Below are positions 8,223 to 15,423 of a stretch of 36,223 nt of DNA, piece after piece (the stretch's first letter is position 1; every line of letters begins with the position of its first letter). The stretch lies in NCBI GenBank assembly GCA_001873295.1, contig MNYW01000102.1, forward strand, positions 1 to 36,223, read 5' to 3'. This DNA is from Nitrospirae bacterium CG2_30_70_394. GTDB taxonomy: Bacteria; CG2-30-53-67; CG2-30-70-394. The notes below the pieces were generated by a model. It made no database searches. It was not told the DNA's origin and was given only the letters and a program-made list of their open reading frames with translations. Made by a program: the position numbers and the translations under genes.

Positions 8223-8276
8223 CAGAAGGTGGGTGAGCGATCGCCGCCAAGGAACGCGAAGGGGCGCCCCTCGTGG
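8223..8276 (+). repeat. GCGAAGGGGCGC-type intergenic repeat
   Basis: This segment (AGAAGGT...GCGATCGCCGC.AAGGAA.GCGAAGGGGCGC) closely matches 35985-36040 over its full length, and in part 14461-14533. It lies just after the permease stop. Confidence 0.65.
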
Positions 8277-8446
8277 ACCGCAGCGGCGCGGCCCACCGCT
8301 CATCGCAATGGCTCCGCCGGGAAGGCGGCCTCCACCGCAGAGGCGGGAGGCGGCGGAATCCGGCGTTCGACTTCTCAGGGGGTCCTTGTTGACCTTCAAG
8401 ACCTCCTCTCCGCCGCGGCGAACCACCGGTCGCGTCCATGCGCGTG

Positions 8447-8475
8447 GATGCGCGCCCACTCGCGGCCCGCTCGAC
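8447..8475. repeat. 29-bp perfect direct repeat, copy 1
   Basis: All 29 bases from GATGCGCGCCCACTCGCGG to CTCGAC are identical to 8842-8870, 395 bases downstream. In inverted orientation it resembles the GCGAAGGGGCGCG(A/C)ATCGT units at 14461-14533 and 35985-36040, so it appears to be a diverged member of that family. Confidence 0.7.
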
Positions 8476-8581
8476 CCACCATCTTCCATCGTGACCTCGG
8501 CGTCGCCGGCGCGCAGGGACCAACGCGCCAGCCTTGAAGGGGGCTCGCGCAAAGACGCGGCAACGCGGTCTTGGGGCCACA

Positions 8582-8679
8582 TGTTGGGGTCAGGCCTCGT
8601 GTTGGGGTCAGGCTTCGTTTCTTTCATTGTTTACCGTAAGGGGTGAACGTTGCCGTGATGAGAATGAAAGCCTGACCCC
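8582..8679. repeat. REP/MITE-like palindrome with GGGGTCAGG termini (copy A)
   Basis: The core at 8604-8679 begins GGGGTCAGGC and ends in its complement CCTGACCCC, with further pairing of TTTCATT and AATGAAAG. An 18-base tandem (8582-8599 and 8600-8617, one mismatch) duplicates the left end. The inverted complement of the core matches the element at 14712-14795 apart from an 8-base indel and a few substitutions. Such ends are typical of non-autonomous palindromic elements moved by REP-associated (IS200-like) transposases; none is in the window. Confidence 0.75.
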
Positions 8680-8701
8680 AGCCTTACATCCCTCCCCCGC
8701 G

Positions 8702-8778
8702 CCTCCCCTCTGCGTCTCTGCGCGAGACCCGCCTTCAAGGCTGCGACCAAGCCCCGGCCGTTCGCCCGCGACACCCAC
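8702..8778. repeat. CCTCTGCG/CCCGCCTTC dispersed repeat, copy 1
   Basis: This stretch aligns with 18821-18893 with about seven differences over 73 bases. A shorter inverted relative lies at 14322-14374. The embedded CCCGCCTTC(C/T)TGGCCCGCACC motif also occurs at 6007-6027 and 18743-18763. Confidence 0.7.
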
Positions 8779-8841
8779 CCCTTTCTACCTTGCTACTTCC
8801 TACTGGGTTGTACCGCGTTGAGTTGTCTCCTCCCCCTCTAC

Positions 8842-8870
8842 GATGCGCGCCCACTCGCGGCCCGCTCGAC
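8842..8870. repeat. 29-bp perfect direct repeat, copy 2
   Basis: Identical to 8447-8475. Both copies are preceded by or embedded in similar TCTACGAT/GTGGATG context and followed by A/C-rich CCACCAT or AACCATG sequence. This suggests duplication of a longer, now decayed unit. Confidence 0.7.
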
Positions 8871-8950
8871 AAACCATGTTCCCAGACGCGGGAGCGGGGC
8901 GCGCCGCCGGCGTGGATCGTGGCGGCCCTCTTCCCTCCCCCTGGCCCTCC

Positions 8951-10681
8951 CTACCGCCCGCCGCACGCCAGGGCCACCAGGTCGCGGACGCCGTCCTCCT
9001 CGGCGGTGGAACTGGTGGCCACCGCAGTGCAGCCAGAAAGCGCCGCGGTGACCGCCGCCACCGCCGTTTGCGGGCAGACCACCATGAGGGGAGTCCCGAG
9101 ATCGGCGAGGGCGGCAATCGCCACCGGCGGCTCGGCGAGGCGGAGGTGGAAGAGGGGCGACGGGGCGACCACCCCCACCGCCACCAGCCGCGCGGAGCGC
9201 GCCGCCGCCTGTTCCCGCACCGCCTTGCCGAAATCGGCGAATGACGCCGCCCGGTGGACGGCGGAGTTGCCGGCGAAGGCGAGGAGCAGGTTCGCCAGCG
9301 CCGCCGCGCCGAGTGCGCCGAAGGCGGCGACGAGCCCTGCCCGCCGCCCCCGCCACGCCAGCGCGCCCCCGGCTAGCAGGGCGACCCCGGCCGCCCCCCC
9401 CACCCACGCCGGCGCCCCATCGCCCACCACTCCACCGGCGAGGCCGCTGGCCACCGCCCCACCGCCGGCCACCAACAAAAGCGCCAGCCCCACCAGGTAG
9501 GGGCGACCGCCCGGCTCTAGGGCGATCCGGCCAAGGAGGAGGAAGAGGGCGGGCTCGGCGGGGAAGAAGAGGTCGGGCCGCTGGTGGGAGATCAAGCTGA
9601 GGGCCACCAGCCACACCGCCGGCCAGAGGAGGAGCAGGCTCTGCTCAGGAGAAAGATGGCGCCACCCCCCGGCGCGCCCGGCGCGCCAGCCAATCCCGAT
9701 GGCGGCGGGGAGGAGGAGCTGCCACGGGGTGATCCGCACCGCCGTCGTAACAAGGTAGTAGAGGGGGTTGGTGAGGCCGTGGCCGACCGTGTGGTGACGC
9801 AGCTCGCCCACCACCATGGTCTCGTAGACCGCCGCGCCGCGCGTGGCGACGGCGGCGGCGAACCAGACCCCGAGGGCCACAACCCCGGCTAGCGCCGGCA
9901 CCACCGCCAGGGGAATCGCCGCGCGCGCGCGCCCCCGCAGCCCGAGGTGGAGCCCGATCACCACGCTGGCAAGTCCGCCGATCGGCCCCTTGGTGAGCCA
10001 CGCCGCCGCGGAGGCGAGGCAGAGGAGGGCGATGGTCCCGGTGGACGGTCGCGGCCGCTCCCGCGAGTCGCTCGGACTTGGGCGATCGTGGCGTGGGGAG
10101 GTCTCCCTACGCCCGGATCGGGACCCGTTCGAGAACCATCGCGAGACGAGGTGACCAAGAACGGGACCCCCTCCTGGCCGAGATTCGCATCCCTGCAGGA
10201 GATCGTGGCGCGGTTCGACCGGCTCCCAGGTGCGCACGTAGAGGTAGAGCTGGAGGGTGAGGAAGAGGGTGAGGAGGCCGTCGGTGCGGATGAAGCTGGT
10301 GATCCGGACGAAGTGGTGGCAGGTGAGGAAGGCCAGGGTCGCCGCCACCGCCGCCCGCTCCGGCAACAGGCGGCGGGCGAGGGCAAGAACGACGAGGGCC
10401 AGGGCAAACCCGGCGGCGAGGGCAGGGAGCTGCACCGTGGCCACGCTCACCCCGCCCGCCCGCGCGCACACCACCGCCAGCCAGGTGTAGAGAGGTGGCT
10501 TGGTCGCCGGGGTGGAGCCGCTCTCGCTCGGCACTAGGAGATGGTGGTTGACCACGCAGTCCAACACGTATTGGGCCTGCTTCCCCTGATCCCCCTGATC
10601 CAGCGGGTAGGGGTACCGGGCCGCGACCGCCACCACCAGCAGCGCTGCCGCCACCACCCCCCACGTCGCCACTCGCGCCAT
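8951..10681 (-). CDS. ArnT/PMT-like membrane glycosyltransferase
   Basis: A 576-residue polytopic protein resembling ArnT and dolichyl-phosphate-mannose transferases (GT83/GT39 type), which move sugars from polyprenyl-phosphate carriers to lipid A or proteins on the periplasmic side. Evidence: the N-terminal helix MARVATWGVVAAALLVVAVAA, then the acidic loop PLDQGDQGKQAQYVLD in the place of the family's catalytic acidic motif, KPPLYTW, FIRTDG, and about ten further hydrophobic segments. The C-terminal half after residue 480 is a soluble-looking domain. A hydrophilic, Arg/Ser/Pro-rich insert at about residues 154-214 is atypical and coincides with a dispersed repeat. The sugar and acceptor are unknown. 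Confidence 0.8.
   Translation of the reverse strand: MARVATWGVVAAALLVVAVAARYPYPLDQGDQGKQAQYVLDCVVNHHLLVPSESGSTPATKPPLYTWLAVVCARAGGVSVATVQLPALAAGFALALVVLALARRLLPERAAVAATLAFLTCHHFVRITSFIRTDGLLTLFLTLQLYLYVRTWEPVEPRHDLLQGCESRPGGGPVLGHLVSRWFSNGSRSGRRETSPRHDRPSPSDSRERPRPSTGTIALLCLASAAAWLTKGPIGGLASVVIGLHLGLRGRARAAIPLAVVPALAGVVALGVWFAAAVATRGAAVYETMVVGELRHHTVGHGLTNPLYYLVTTAVRITPWQLLLPAAIGIGWRAGRAGGWRHLSPEQSLLLLWPAVWLVALSLISHQRPDLFFPAEPALFLLLGRIALEPGGRPYLVGLALLLVAGGGAVASGLAGGVVGDGAPAWVGGAAGVALLAGGALAWRGRRAGLVAAFGALGAAALANLLLAFAGNSAVHRAASFADFGKAVREQAAARSARLVAVGVVAPSPLFHLRLAEPPVAIAALADLGTPLMVVCPQTAVAAVTAALSGCTAVATSSTAEEDGVRDLVALACGGR
10070..10145. repeat. Dispersed repeat, fixed-spacing block family, copy inside a gene
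   Basis: GCTCGGAC, TGGCG and CCGGATCGGGA occur here with the same offsets as at 24524-24605, and the following GTTCGA..ACC.TCG segment also matches. The copy lies within the reading frame of the glycosyltransferase and encodes part of its hydrophilic insert. The 10-mer GATCGTGGCG occurs at 10084-10093 and again at 10201-10210, exactly 117 bases (39 codons) apart. Confidence 0.5.
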
Positions 10682-11071
10682 GGGCCAATCATCCCCCCGC
10701 CCGTGTAGGCCAACAACCGCCGCCCCAAACGGGCCGACCCGCCCCCCCACGGCGCTGCCGGACTGGGTCGATCGACGGCCTCGCGGATCGGCGATGGAAG
10801 GGAGCGGGGCGGCGAAGGGGGTTGGGCGGCAAAGCGGAGTAGGGCGGCGAAGGGGAGCGGGGCGGCGGCGCGGATCTCGGCCCCGCTCGCCTGGAGCGAC
10901 CCAATCCGGCGACCCCTCTGGCCGCCCCGTGGCTCTCCACGAGACACGCGGGGCGGCGCGACGATGGGTGGCGCCGCGGTCGTGGCCAGCCACCCTCCCC
11001 TCGTGCTACATTGCGCCCCCGATTCTTCCCCACGGGTTGCTGCTAACCCACCCATAAGAAAGGGAGTTTCT
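10682..11071. other. Intergenic region with period-17 repeat
   Basis: About 390 bases between divergent genes. The middle carries a degenerate tandem repeat (10798-10873) of GCGGGGCGGCGAAGGGG-like units. The right end has the ribosome binding site of the small-protein gene. A possible -10 (TACATT near 11007) has no convincing -35 partner. No gene is supported. Confidence 0.55.
10798..10873. repeat. Degenerate tandem repeat, about 17-bp period
   Basis: Four to five imperfect copies of a GGGGCGGCGAAGGGG-type unit (variants with TTGGGCGGCAAAGCGG and AGTAGGGCGGCGAAGG). The unit size is not a multiple of three and no gene covers it. Confidence 0.55.
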
Positions 11072-11269
11072 ATGATTTACGCAGGCACGCCGGTCATCGA
11101 CGACATGGTCACCTGGTGGCGCAAGCGGCTGGAGAACACCCCTCCGGCGCAGCTTCCCGTGGTCCTCGACCACCTCATGGCGGAACGGTTCCAGTTCAAT
11201 CCGGAGACCGCCAAGGAGCTGGAGAAGCTGCACGCGAAGTTCTCCGCCAAGGTGCTGCAGGCGGCGTGA
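11072..11269 (+). CDS. Small conserved-looking protein of unknown function (65 aa)
   Basis: A 65-residue acidic/basic mixed helical protein (MIYAGTPVIDDMVTWWRKRL at the start) with no signal peptide, membrane span or cysteine. I do not recognise a family. Support for a real gene: a clean Shine-Dalgarno AGGGAG (11061-11066) five bases before ATG, AT-richer bases around the start, and a protein-like composition unlike the surrounding GC-driven frames. The predicted helices are WWRKRLENTPP, LPVVLDHLMAERF and ETAKELEKLHAKFSAKVL. It is followed by a two-tier hairpin and then the ABC-F gene. It could be a small regulator or adaptor; function is unassigned. Confidence 0.75.
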   Translation: MIYAGTPVIDDMVTWWRKRLENTPPAQLPVVLDHLMAERFQFNPETAKELEKLHAKFSAKVLQAA

Positions 11270-11280
11270 CCCTCCCGGAG

Positions 11281-11328
11281 GCGGGGGTGAGGTGAAGGGC
11301 GGACCCTCCCGGTCCGGCCCACCCCCGC
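11281..11328 (+). other. Two-tier hairpin after the small-protein gene
   Basis: The outer stem is GCGGGGGTG (11281-11289) with CACCCCCGC (11320-11328), nine perfect pairs. The inner stem is CGGACC (11300-11305) with GGTCCG (11311-11316) around a CTCCC loop. There is no downstream T-run, so it is not a standard intrinsic terminator; it may stabilise the upstream transcript or attenuate. Confidence 0.45.
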
Positions 11329-11476
11329 GCCCCGCAGCGGTGCGGCCGCACCCCCGTGGCGGGCGCGGCCACCGCGGATCCCTCGCCTTTCCAGCCAGTC
11401 GCGGAGGCCGGCGGAGTCGCTCCCCCCGCCCGACCCGCGGGCGCATTGGCCGTTTCTCCTTCGTGGTCGCGCCGCC

Positions 11477-13441
11477 ATGCTCTCCCTCTACCAGGTCGAA
11501 AAGCGCGCAGGCGGCCGCCTCCTCTACGAGGGGGTCACCCTGCGCCTCGCCCAGGGCGAGCGGTGGGGGTTGGTGGGACCGAACGGCTCGGGCAAGACCA
11601 CCCTCTTTCGCCTCCTCGCCGGCGAGGAGGAGGTCGATGCGGGCCGGGTGACGCGGCGCGGCGACCTCTCCCTCGGCTACCTGCGCCAGGAGGCGGTGGG
11701 GGCGGCGGATGACACTCCCCTGTTGGTCCACACCACCGGCTCGCACGGTGAGCTTGCGACGGTGGAGGCGGCCCTCGCCGCGGTGGAGGCAAGACTCGCC
11801 CACGGCGGCAGCCGCGACGAGCTCGCCGCCTGGGCGGCGGAACAGGGCCACCTCTTCGAGCGGTTTCAGACCCTCGGCGGCTTCGACCTGGAGGCGCGGG
11901 CCGAGGCGATCCTCCACGGCCTCGGCTTTCGCCAGGCGGACTTCGTGCGCCCGATGCGCGCCTTCTCCGGCGGCTGGCGGATGCGCGCCGAGCTCGCCCG
12001 GCTGTTGGTCGCCGCCCCCGACCTGCTGCTCCTGGACGAGCCGACCAACCACCTCGACCTCGCCTCGGTGGAGTGGCTGGAGCAGTACCTGAAGGGCTTT
12101 CCCGGGGCGATCTTCCTCATCTCCCACGACCGCACCTTCCTCAACCACCTGGTCACCAAGGTGGCCTCGGTGGAGGCGGGGGCGGTGGTCACCTACCGCG
12201 GCAACTACGACGCCTTCGAGCAGCAGCAGGCCGAGCGCCAGGTGTTGAAGCAACAGGCGGCGGCGAACCAGGAACGGCAGATCCGCGACACCGAACGGTT
12301 CATCGCCCGCTTCCGCTCCAAGGCGAGCAAGGCGCGCCAGGTGCAGAGCCGGGTCAAACAACTCGCCCACCTGGAGCGGATCGAGGTGGAGCACGACAGC
12401 GCCGCGGTCCACATCCGTTTCCCCCAACCGCCGCGCTCGGGCAGGCTGGTGGTGGAGATGGCCGGGGTGGACAAGGCGTATGGCGACGTCGCCGTCTACC
12501 GGCACCTCGACCTCACCCTCCAGCGCGGCGAGCGGATCGCCCTCGCCGGCCCCAACGGCGCGGGCAAATCGACCCTCATGAAGCTCCTCGCCGGCGTCGA
12601 GTCCCCGGACTGCGGCACGGTCACCCTCGGCACCGGGGTGCTGCGCGCCTACTTCTCCCAGCACAGCGCCGACACCCTGCGCGACGATCGCACCCTCCTG
12701 GAGGAGATGCGGGCGGTGGCCGAGGGGCGGACGATCAGCGAGCTGCGCGGCCTCCTCGGCCGCTTCCTCTTCTCCGGCAACGCGGTGGACAAGAAGGTGG
12801 CGGTCCTCTCCGGCGGCGAGCGGTCGCGCCTGGCGCTGGCCCGCCTCCTCATCCAGCCGCCCAACCTACTGCTCCTCGACGAGCCCACCAACCACCTCGA
12901 CATGGCGGCCCGCGAGGCCCTCGCCGCGGCGCTGGCCGAGTACACCGGCACCCTCGTTTTGATCACCCACGACCGCCACCTCCTGCAACGGGCCGCCCAG
13001 GAAATTCTAGTGGTGGAGCGCAACCCGGACCGCGACGACCCCGCCACCGTCACCCTCTTCCCCGGCGACTACGCCGCCTACACCCTCGCCCGCACCGCGG
13101 CGGCGCGCCGGCCGGTCACCCCCAAGGCGGCGAAGGAGCCACCCCGCCGCCGGCGCGCGGAACAGCGACAAGCGAAGGTGGAGGTCAACCGGCTGAAGCG
13201 CGAGGTGAGCGAGCTGGAGCAGGAGCTGGAGCAGGTGATGGCGCAGCAAGGCGAGCTCAACCAACGGCTCGCCGACCCCGACCTCTACCACCACGACCCG
13301 ACCCTCTTTGACGAGACCGTCCGCCACCACCAAGAGGCGGAGCGGCGCGCCGCGGCGATCACCGAGCAGTGGGAGGAGCGCCTCGCCGCCTTGGAAGAGG
13401 CGCAAGGCGTCCTCGCTGAGAACGGCGGCCAGATCGAGTAA
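11477..13441 (+). CDS. ABC-F family ATPase (Uup/YheS-like)
   Basis: A 654-residue soluble protein with two ABC ATPase domains and no membrane domain, the ABC-F layout of ribosome-associated translation factors. Domain 1 has Walker A GPNGSGKTT (34-42), signature FSGGW near 162 and Walker B LLLLDEPTNHLD near 184-195. The linker (about 240-310) is charged, with QERQIRDTERFI. Domain 2 has Walker A GPNGAGKST near 358, signature LSGGE near 444 and Walker B near 464. A C-terminal coiled coil (about 565-650, EVSELEQELEQVMAQQGEL) resembles Uup/YheS. It is one base apart from the HAD gene, so the two are probably cotranscribed. Assignment to a specific ABC-F subgroup is uncertain. Confidence 0.92.
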   Translation: MLSLYQVEKRAGGRLLYEGVTLRLAQGERWGLVGPNGSGKTTLFRLLAGEEEVDAGRVTRRGDLSLGYLRQEAVGAADDTPLLVHTTGSHGELATVEAALAAVEARLAHGGSRDELAAWAAEQGHLFERFQTLGGFDLEARAEAILHGLGFRQADFVRPMRAFSGGWRMRAELARLLVAAPDLLLLDEPTNHLDLASVEWLEQYLKGFPGAIFLISHDRTFLNHLVTKVASVEAGAVVTYRGNYDAFEQQQAERQVLKQQAAANQERQIRDTERFIARFRSKASKARQVQSRVKQLAHLERIEVEHDSAAVHIRFPQPPRSGRLVVEMAGVDKAYGDVAVYRHLDLTLQRGERIALAGPNGAGKSTLMKLLAGVESPDCGTVTLGTGVLRAYFSQHSADTLRDDRTLLEEMRAVAEGRTISELRGLLGRFLFSGNAVDKKVAVLSGGERSRLALARLLIQPPNLLLLDEPTNHLDMAAREALAAALAEYTGTLVLITHDRHLLQRAAQEILVVERNPDRDDPATVTLFPGDYAAYTLARTAAARRPVTPKAAKEPPRRRRAEQRQAKVEVNRLKREVSELEQELEQVMAQQGELNQRLADPDLYHHDPTLFDETVRHHQEAERRAAAITEQWEERLAALEEAQGVLAENGGQIE

Positions 13442-13442
13442 G

Positions 13443-14195
13443 ATGGTGCGCTTGCCCCCTTGGCCCCTCGTCGCGCCCATCCCTGTGGCCCATCCGATTC
13501 AGGCGATCCTGTTGGACGGCGTCGGCACCCTCTTCCGGGTGCGCGACTCGGTGGGCGCCATCTACCGGGCGGTGGCGGTGCGGTCCCGGCCGGCGATCAC
13601 CGCGGCCGAGCTCGACGCCGCCTTCCACGCCGAGATGGCGGCGGCCGGCCCCATGGCCTTTCCCGGCCTCACCCCGGACCACCTGCGGGAGATGGAGATC
13701 CAGTGGTGGTATGACCGGGTCTACCGCACCTTCGCCCGCCTCGACCTCCCCCTCGACTTCGCGACCTACCGCACGGAGATCTACGAGCCGTTCCGCGGCG
13801 CCGCCTGGGAGCTCTACCCGGAGAGCCGCGCCACCCTCCTCGCCCTGCGCGACCGGGGGCTCACCGTCGCCGTGGTCTCCAACTTCGACTCCCGCCTGCC
13901 GGATGTCCTCACCGCCCTCGGCATCGGCGGCCTCATCGACCACCCGATCTACGCCTCCCGCCACGGCGTCGCCAAACCCAACCCGCGCCTCTTCGAGATC
14001 GCCCTGGCGGCGTGCGGGGTGACCGCGGACCATGCGATCCACGTCGGCGACGACCTTACCGGCGACGTCGCCGGCGCCCGCGCCGCGGGAATCCAACCGA
14101 TCCTCCTCTCCCGCGACCACCACCGCCTCCCGAGCGTCGATCTCGCGGTGATCGACCGCCTCGACCAGCTCCTGCCGCGGCTCGATCGCGGGTGA
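13443..14195 (+). CDS. REG-2-like (HDHD3-type) HAD-superfamily protein
   Basis: A 250-residue HAD protein. Motif I is AILLDGVGTL (D25), motif II is in VAVVSNFDSRL, motif III lysine in GVAKPNPRLF, and motif IV is HVGDDLTGDVAGA. The cap contains QWWYDRVYRTF, as in the REG-2/HDHD3 subgroup. The second motif-I aspartate, needed as general acid/base in typical HAD phosphatases, is replaced by V27, which is common in this subgroup and leaves activity unclear. The start is taken at ATG 13443, one base after the ABC-F stop; a GTG at 13485 would remove 14 residues and give the usual short N-terminus. Confidence 0.85.
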   Translation: MVRLPPWPLVAPIPVAHPIQAILLDGVGTLFRVRDSVGAIYRAVAVRSRPAITAAELDAAFHAEMAAAGPMAFPGLTPDHLREMEIQWWYDRVYRTFARLDLPLDFATYRTEIYEPFRGAAWELYPESRATLLALRDRGLTVAVVSNFDSRLPDVLTALGIGGLIDHPIYASRHGVAKPNPRLFEIALAACGVTADHAIHVGDDLTGDVAGARAAGIQPILLSRDHHRLPSVDLAVIDRLDQLLPRLDRG

Positions 14196-14321
14196 GCCAC
14201 CCCCCGGCCACCCCCTCGCTCGGCCGTCTCCTCGGCGGGGGTCCGGCTGCGCACCGGCGCCTCGTCGCCTGCCCCGCGGGCCAGTCAACCTCTGGCCTAC
14301 CGCGAGCGCCCACGCCGGCGT

Positions 14322-14374
14322 GGCCTGGAAGGCGGGTTCACCGCGAAGGGCGCGGAGGAACGCAGAGGGGAGGG
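14322..14374. repeat. CCTCTGCG/CCCGCCTTC dispersed repeat, inverted copy
   Basis: The reverse complement starts CCTCCCCTCTGCGT and ends CCCGCCTTCCAGGCC, matching the two ends of the unit at 8702-8778 and 18821-18893. Its middle (CCGCGAAGGGCGCGG) is different. Confidence 0.55.
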
Positions 14375-14460
14375 TGGGGGGCGGGCTGAGAAGGCGGGGC
14401 GCGCACCGGCGCGGAGAACTCACCCCGTGGTGGGGTGGCAAAGCGGTCCCCCGCGGCGGG

Positions 14461-14533
14461 TAGAACGTAGTTGGAAAATGTCTTGTAGAGAGGGCCGCGA
14501 ACAAACGCGAAGGGGCGCGAATCGTAGACGGGG
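14461..14533 (+). repeat. GCGAAGGGGCGC-type intergenic repeat
   Basis: Contains ACGCGAAGGGGCGCGAATCGTAG and GGGCCGCGA, matching 8223-8276 and 35985-36040 in the same orientation and the 29-mers at 8447 and 8842 in inverted orientation. The left part (TTGGAAAATGTCTTGTAG) is AT-rich for this genome. Confidence 0.55.
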
Positions 14534-14654
14534 AGCACACGACCCCCGCGCGGGAGTGGGTGATCGGCTCTCACTGAAGTGCACCCCGGCGGTGCCACCA
14601 AGGTCACGACCGGCCTCCCCCCTCCGCGTCTCCGCCCAGGCTGGGGGCTGGGCT

Positions 14655-14795
14655 GGGGTCAGGCTTTGGGGCTGCGGCTGGGGTCATGGGGCTGGGGTCA
14701 GGCTTTGGGCTGGGGTCAGGCTTTCATTATTTGATTCTCATCGCGGCAACGTTCACCCCCTACGGTAAACAATGAAAGAAACGAAGCCTGACCCC
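14655..14795. repeat. REP/MITE-like palindrome with iterated left end (copy B)
   Basis: The core is 14712-14795, beginning GGGGTCAGGCTTTCATT and ending in GAAGCCTGACCCC. Upstream, the left terminus is repeated: GGGGTCAGG at 14655 and 14694, and the variant GGGGTCATG at 14680. The internal sequence (CGGCAACGTTCACCCC, TACGGTAAACAATGAAAG) is the reverse complement of element A. It lies 30 bases from the stop of the convergent 3D-domain gene, so the hairpin could also end transcripts. Confidence 0.75.
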
Positions 14796-14825
14796 AATCC
14801 GTACTTCCTACGTACCCGGTCGCGC

Positions 14826-15344
14826 CTACGGCGCCACCACCTTCACGGTCAGGCGCTGGCTGCCCCACGCCAACGCCTTGCGGCGCGACGGGAAGAAGAG
14901 GTCGATGTGGGCCGGTCCTTGGATGGCGGAGCCGCGGTCCTCCACCACCCCCCACCCCCAGCCGGGGACGTAGATGCGGGTGCCGAAGGGGTAGACGCGG
15001 GTGTCGGCGGCGATCGTCCCGGGCCGCGGCAGGAGGTTCCAAAACAAGATCAGGCGCACAGGCGCCATCCACGGGTGGCGTACCGTGTCCCACGACACGA
15101 GGCCCGGTCGCACCGGCTTCGGGCGCGTGTTGGCGGCGGTACGGCCGGTGTACCGCTCCCCCTGGCGTGGCCCCTCGGCCACGAACTTGCGCCAGAAGAG
15201 CAGCCGCCCGCGCCGCCAGCCGCACGACTCGCTCCCCGGGTCATAGGCGGTGACCACCATCGGCCGCTCGTCCACGTGGGCGCAGCCGGTGACGAAGGCG
15301 AACAGGGAGGCGGCCAGGGCGAGGGCGAGGGCGGTGCGCGTCAT
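14826..15344 (-). CDS. 3D-domain lipoprotein, probable murein-acting enzyme
   Basis: A 172-residue predicted lipoprotein: a basic N-terminus, a hydrophobic stretch ALALALAASLFAF and lipobox VTG-C21. The mature part opens with MVVTAYDP (29-36) and ends in a 3D domain with three aspartates, D114 (AADTRVYPFGT), D136 (VVEDRGSAI) and D148 (HIDLF). 3D domains form the double-psi barrel active site of MltA-type lytic transglycosylases and related Sps/YuiC proteins, so cell-wall cleavage is likely. It is shorter than MltA. It lies 79 bases downstream of rlmD on the same strand and may share its transcript. Confidence 0.88.
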   Translation of the reverse strand: MTRTALALALAASLFAFVTGCAHVDERPMVVTAYDPGSESCGWRRGRLLFWRKFVAEGPRQGERYTGRTAANTRPKPVRPGLVSWDTVRHPWMAPVRLILFWNLLPRPGTIAADTRVYPFGTRIYVPGWGWGVVEDRGSAIQGPAHIDLFFPSRRKALAWGSQRLTVKVVAP

Positions 15345-15423
15345 GGAAAACAGGTTGGCGCGGCCGCGACGCGGATGCCAAGGCGGGGAGAGGCGGCCCC
15401 ATAGCGCGCCGCGCCCGCCGCCC

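Larger units (their letters stand above)
8218..8950. other. Convergent intergenic region built of dispersed repeats
   Basis: More than 700 bases between the 3' ends of the permease and the glycosyltransferase with no credible gene. It is a mosaic of at least four repeat types listed separately: a GCGAAGGGGCGC-type unit, two identical 29-mers, a GGGGTCAGG palindrome, and a CCTCTGCG/CCCGCCTTC unit. There is also a pyrimidine run with TACTTCCTAC near 8795-8805. No transposase gene is present. Confidence 0.7.
14196..14825. other. Convergent intergenic region built of dispersed repeats
   Basis: About 630 bases between the 3' ends of the HAD and 3D-domain genes. It contains a perfect 14-base palindrome CCACGCCGGCGTGG (14310-14323), an inverted CCTCTGCG-family copy, a GCGAAGGGGCGCG copy, a run of GGGGTCAGG termini, and the palindromic element B. 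No gene is supported. Confidence 0.7.

Noticed and set aside
8218-8950. Transposase gene for the GGGGTCAGG elements
   Set aside because: No frame in the repeat regions encodes a Y1/IS200-like HUH motif, so the elements here are non-autonomous or relics.
11281-11328. Rho-independent terminator
   Set aside because: The hairpin is strong but lacks a T-run, so it is listed only as a structured element.
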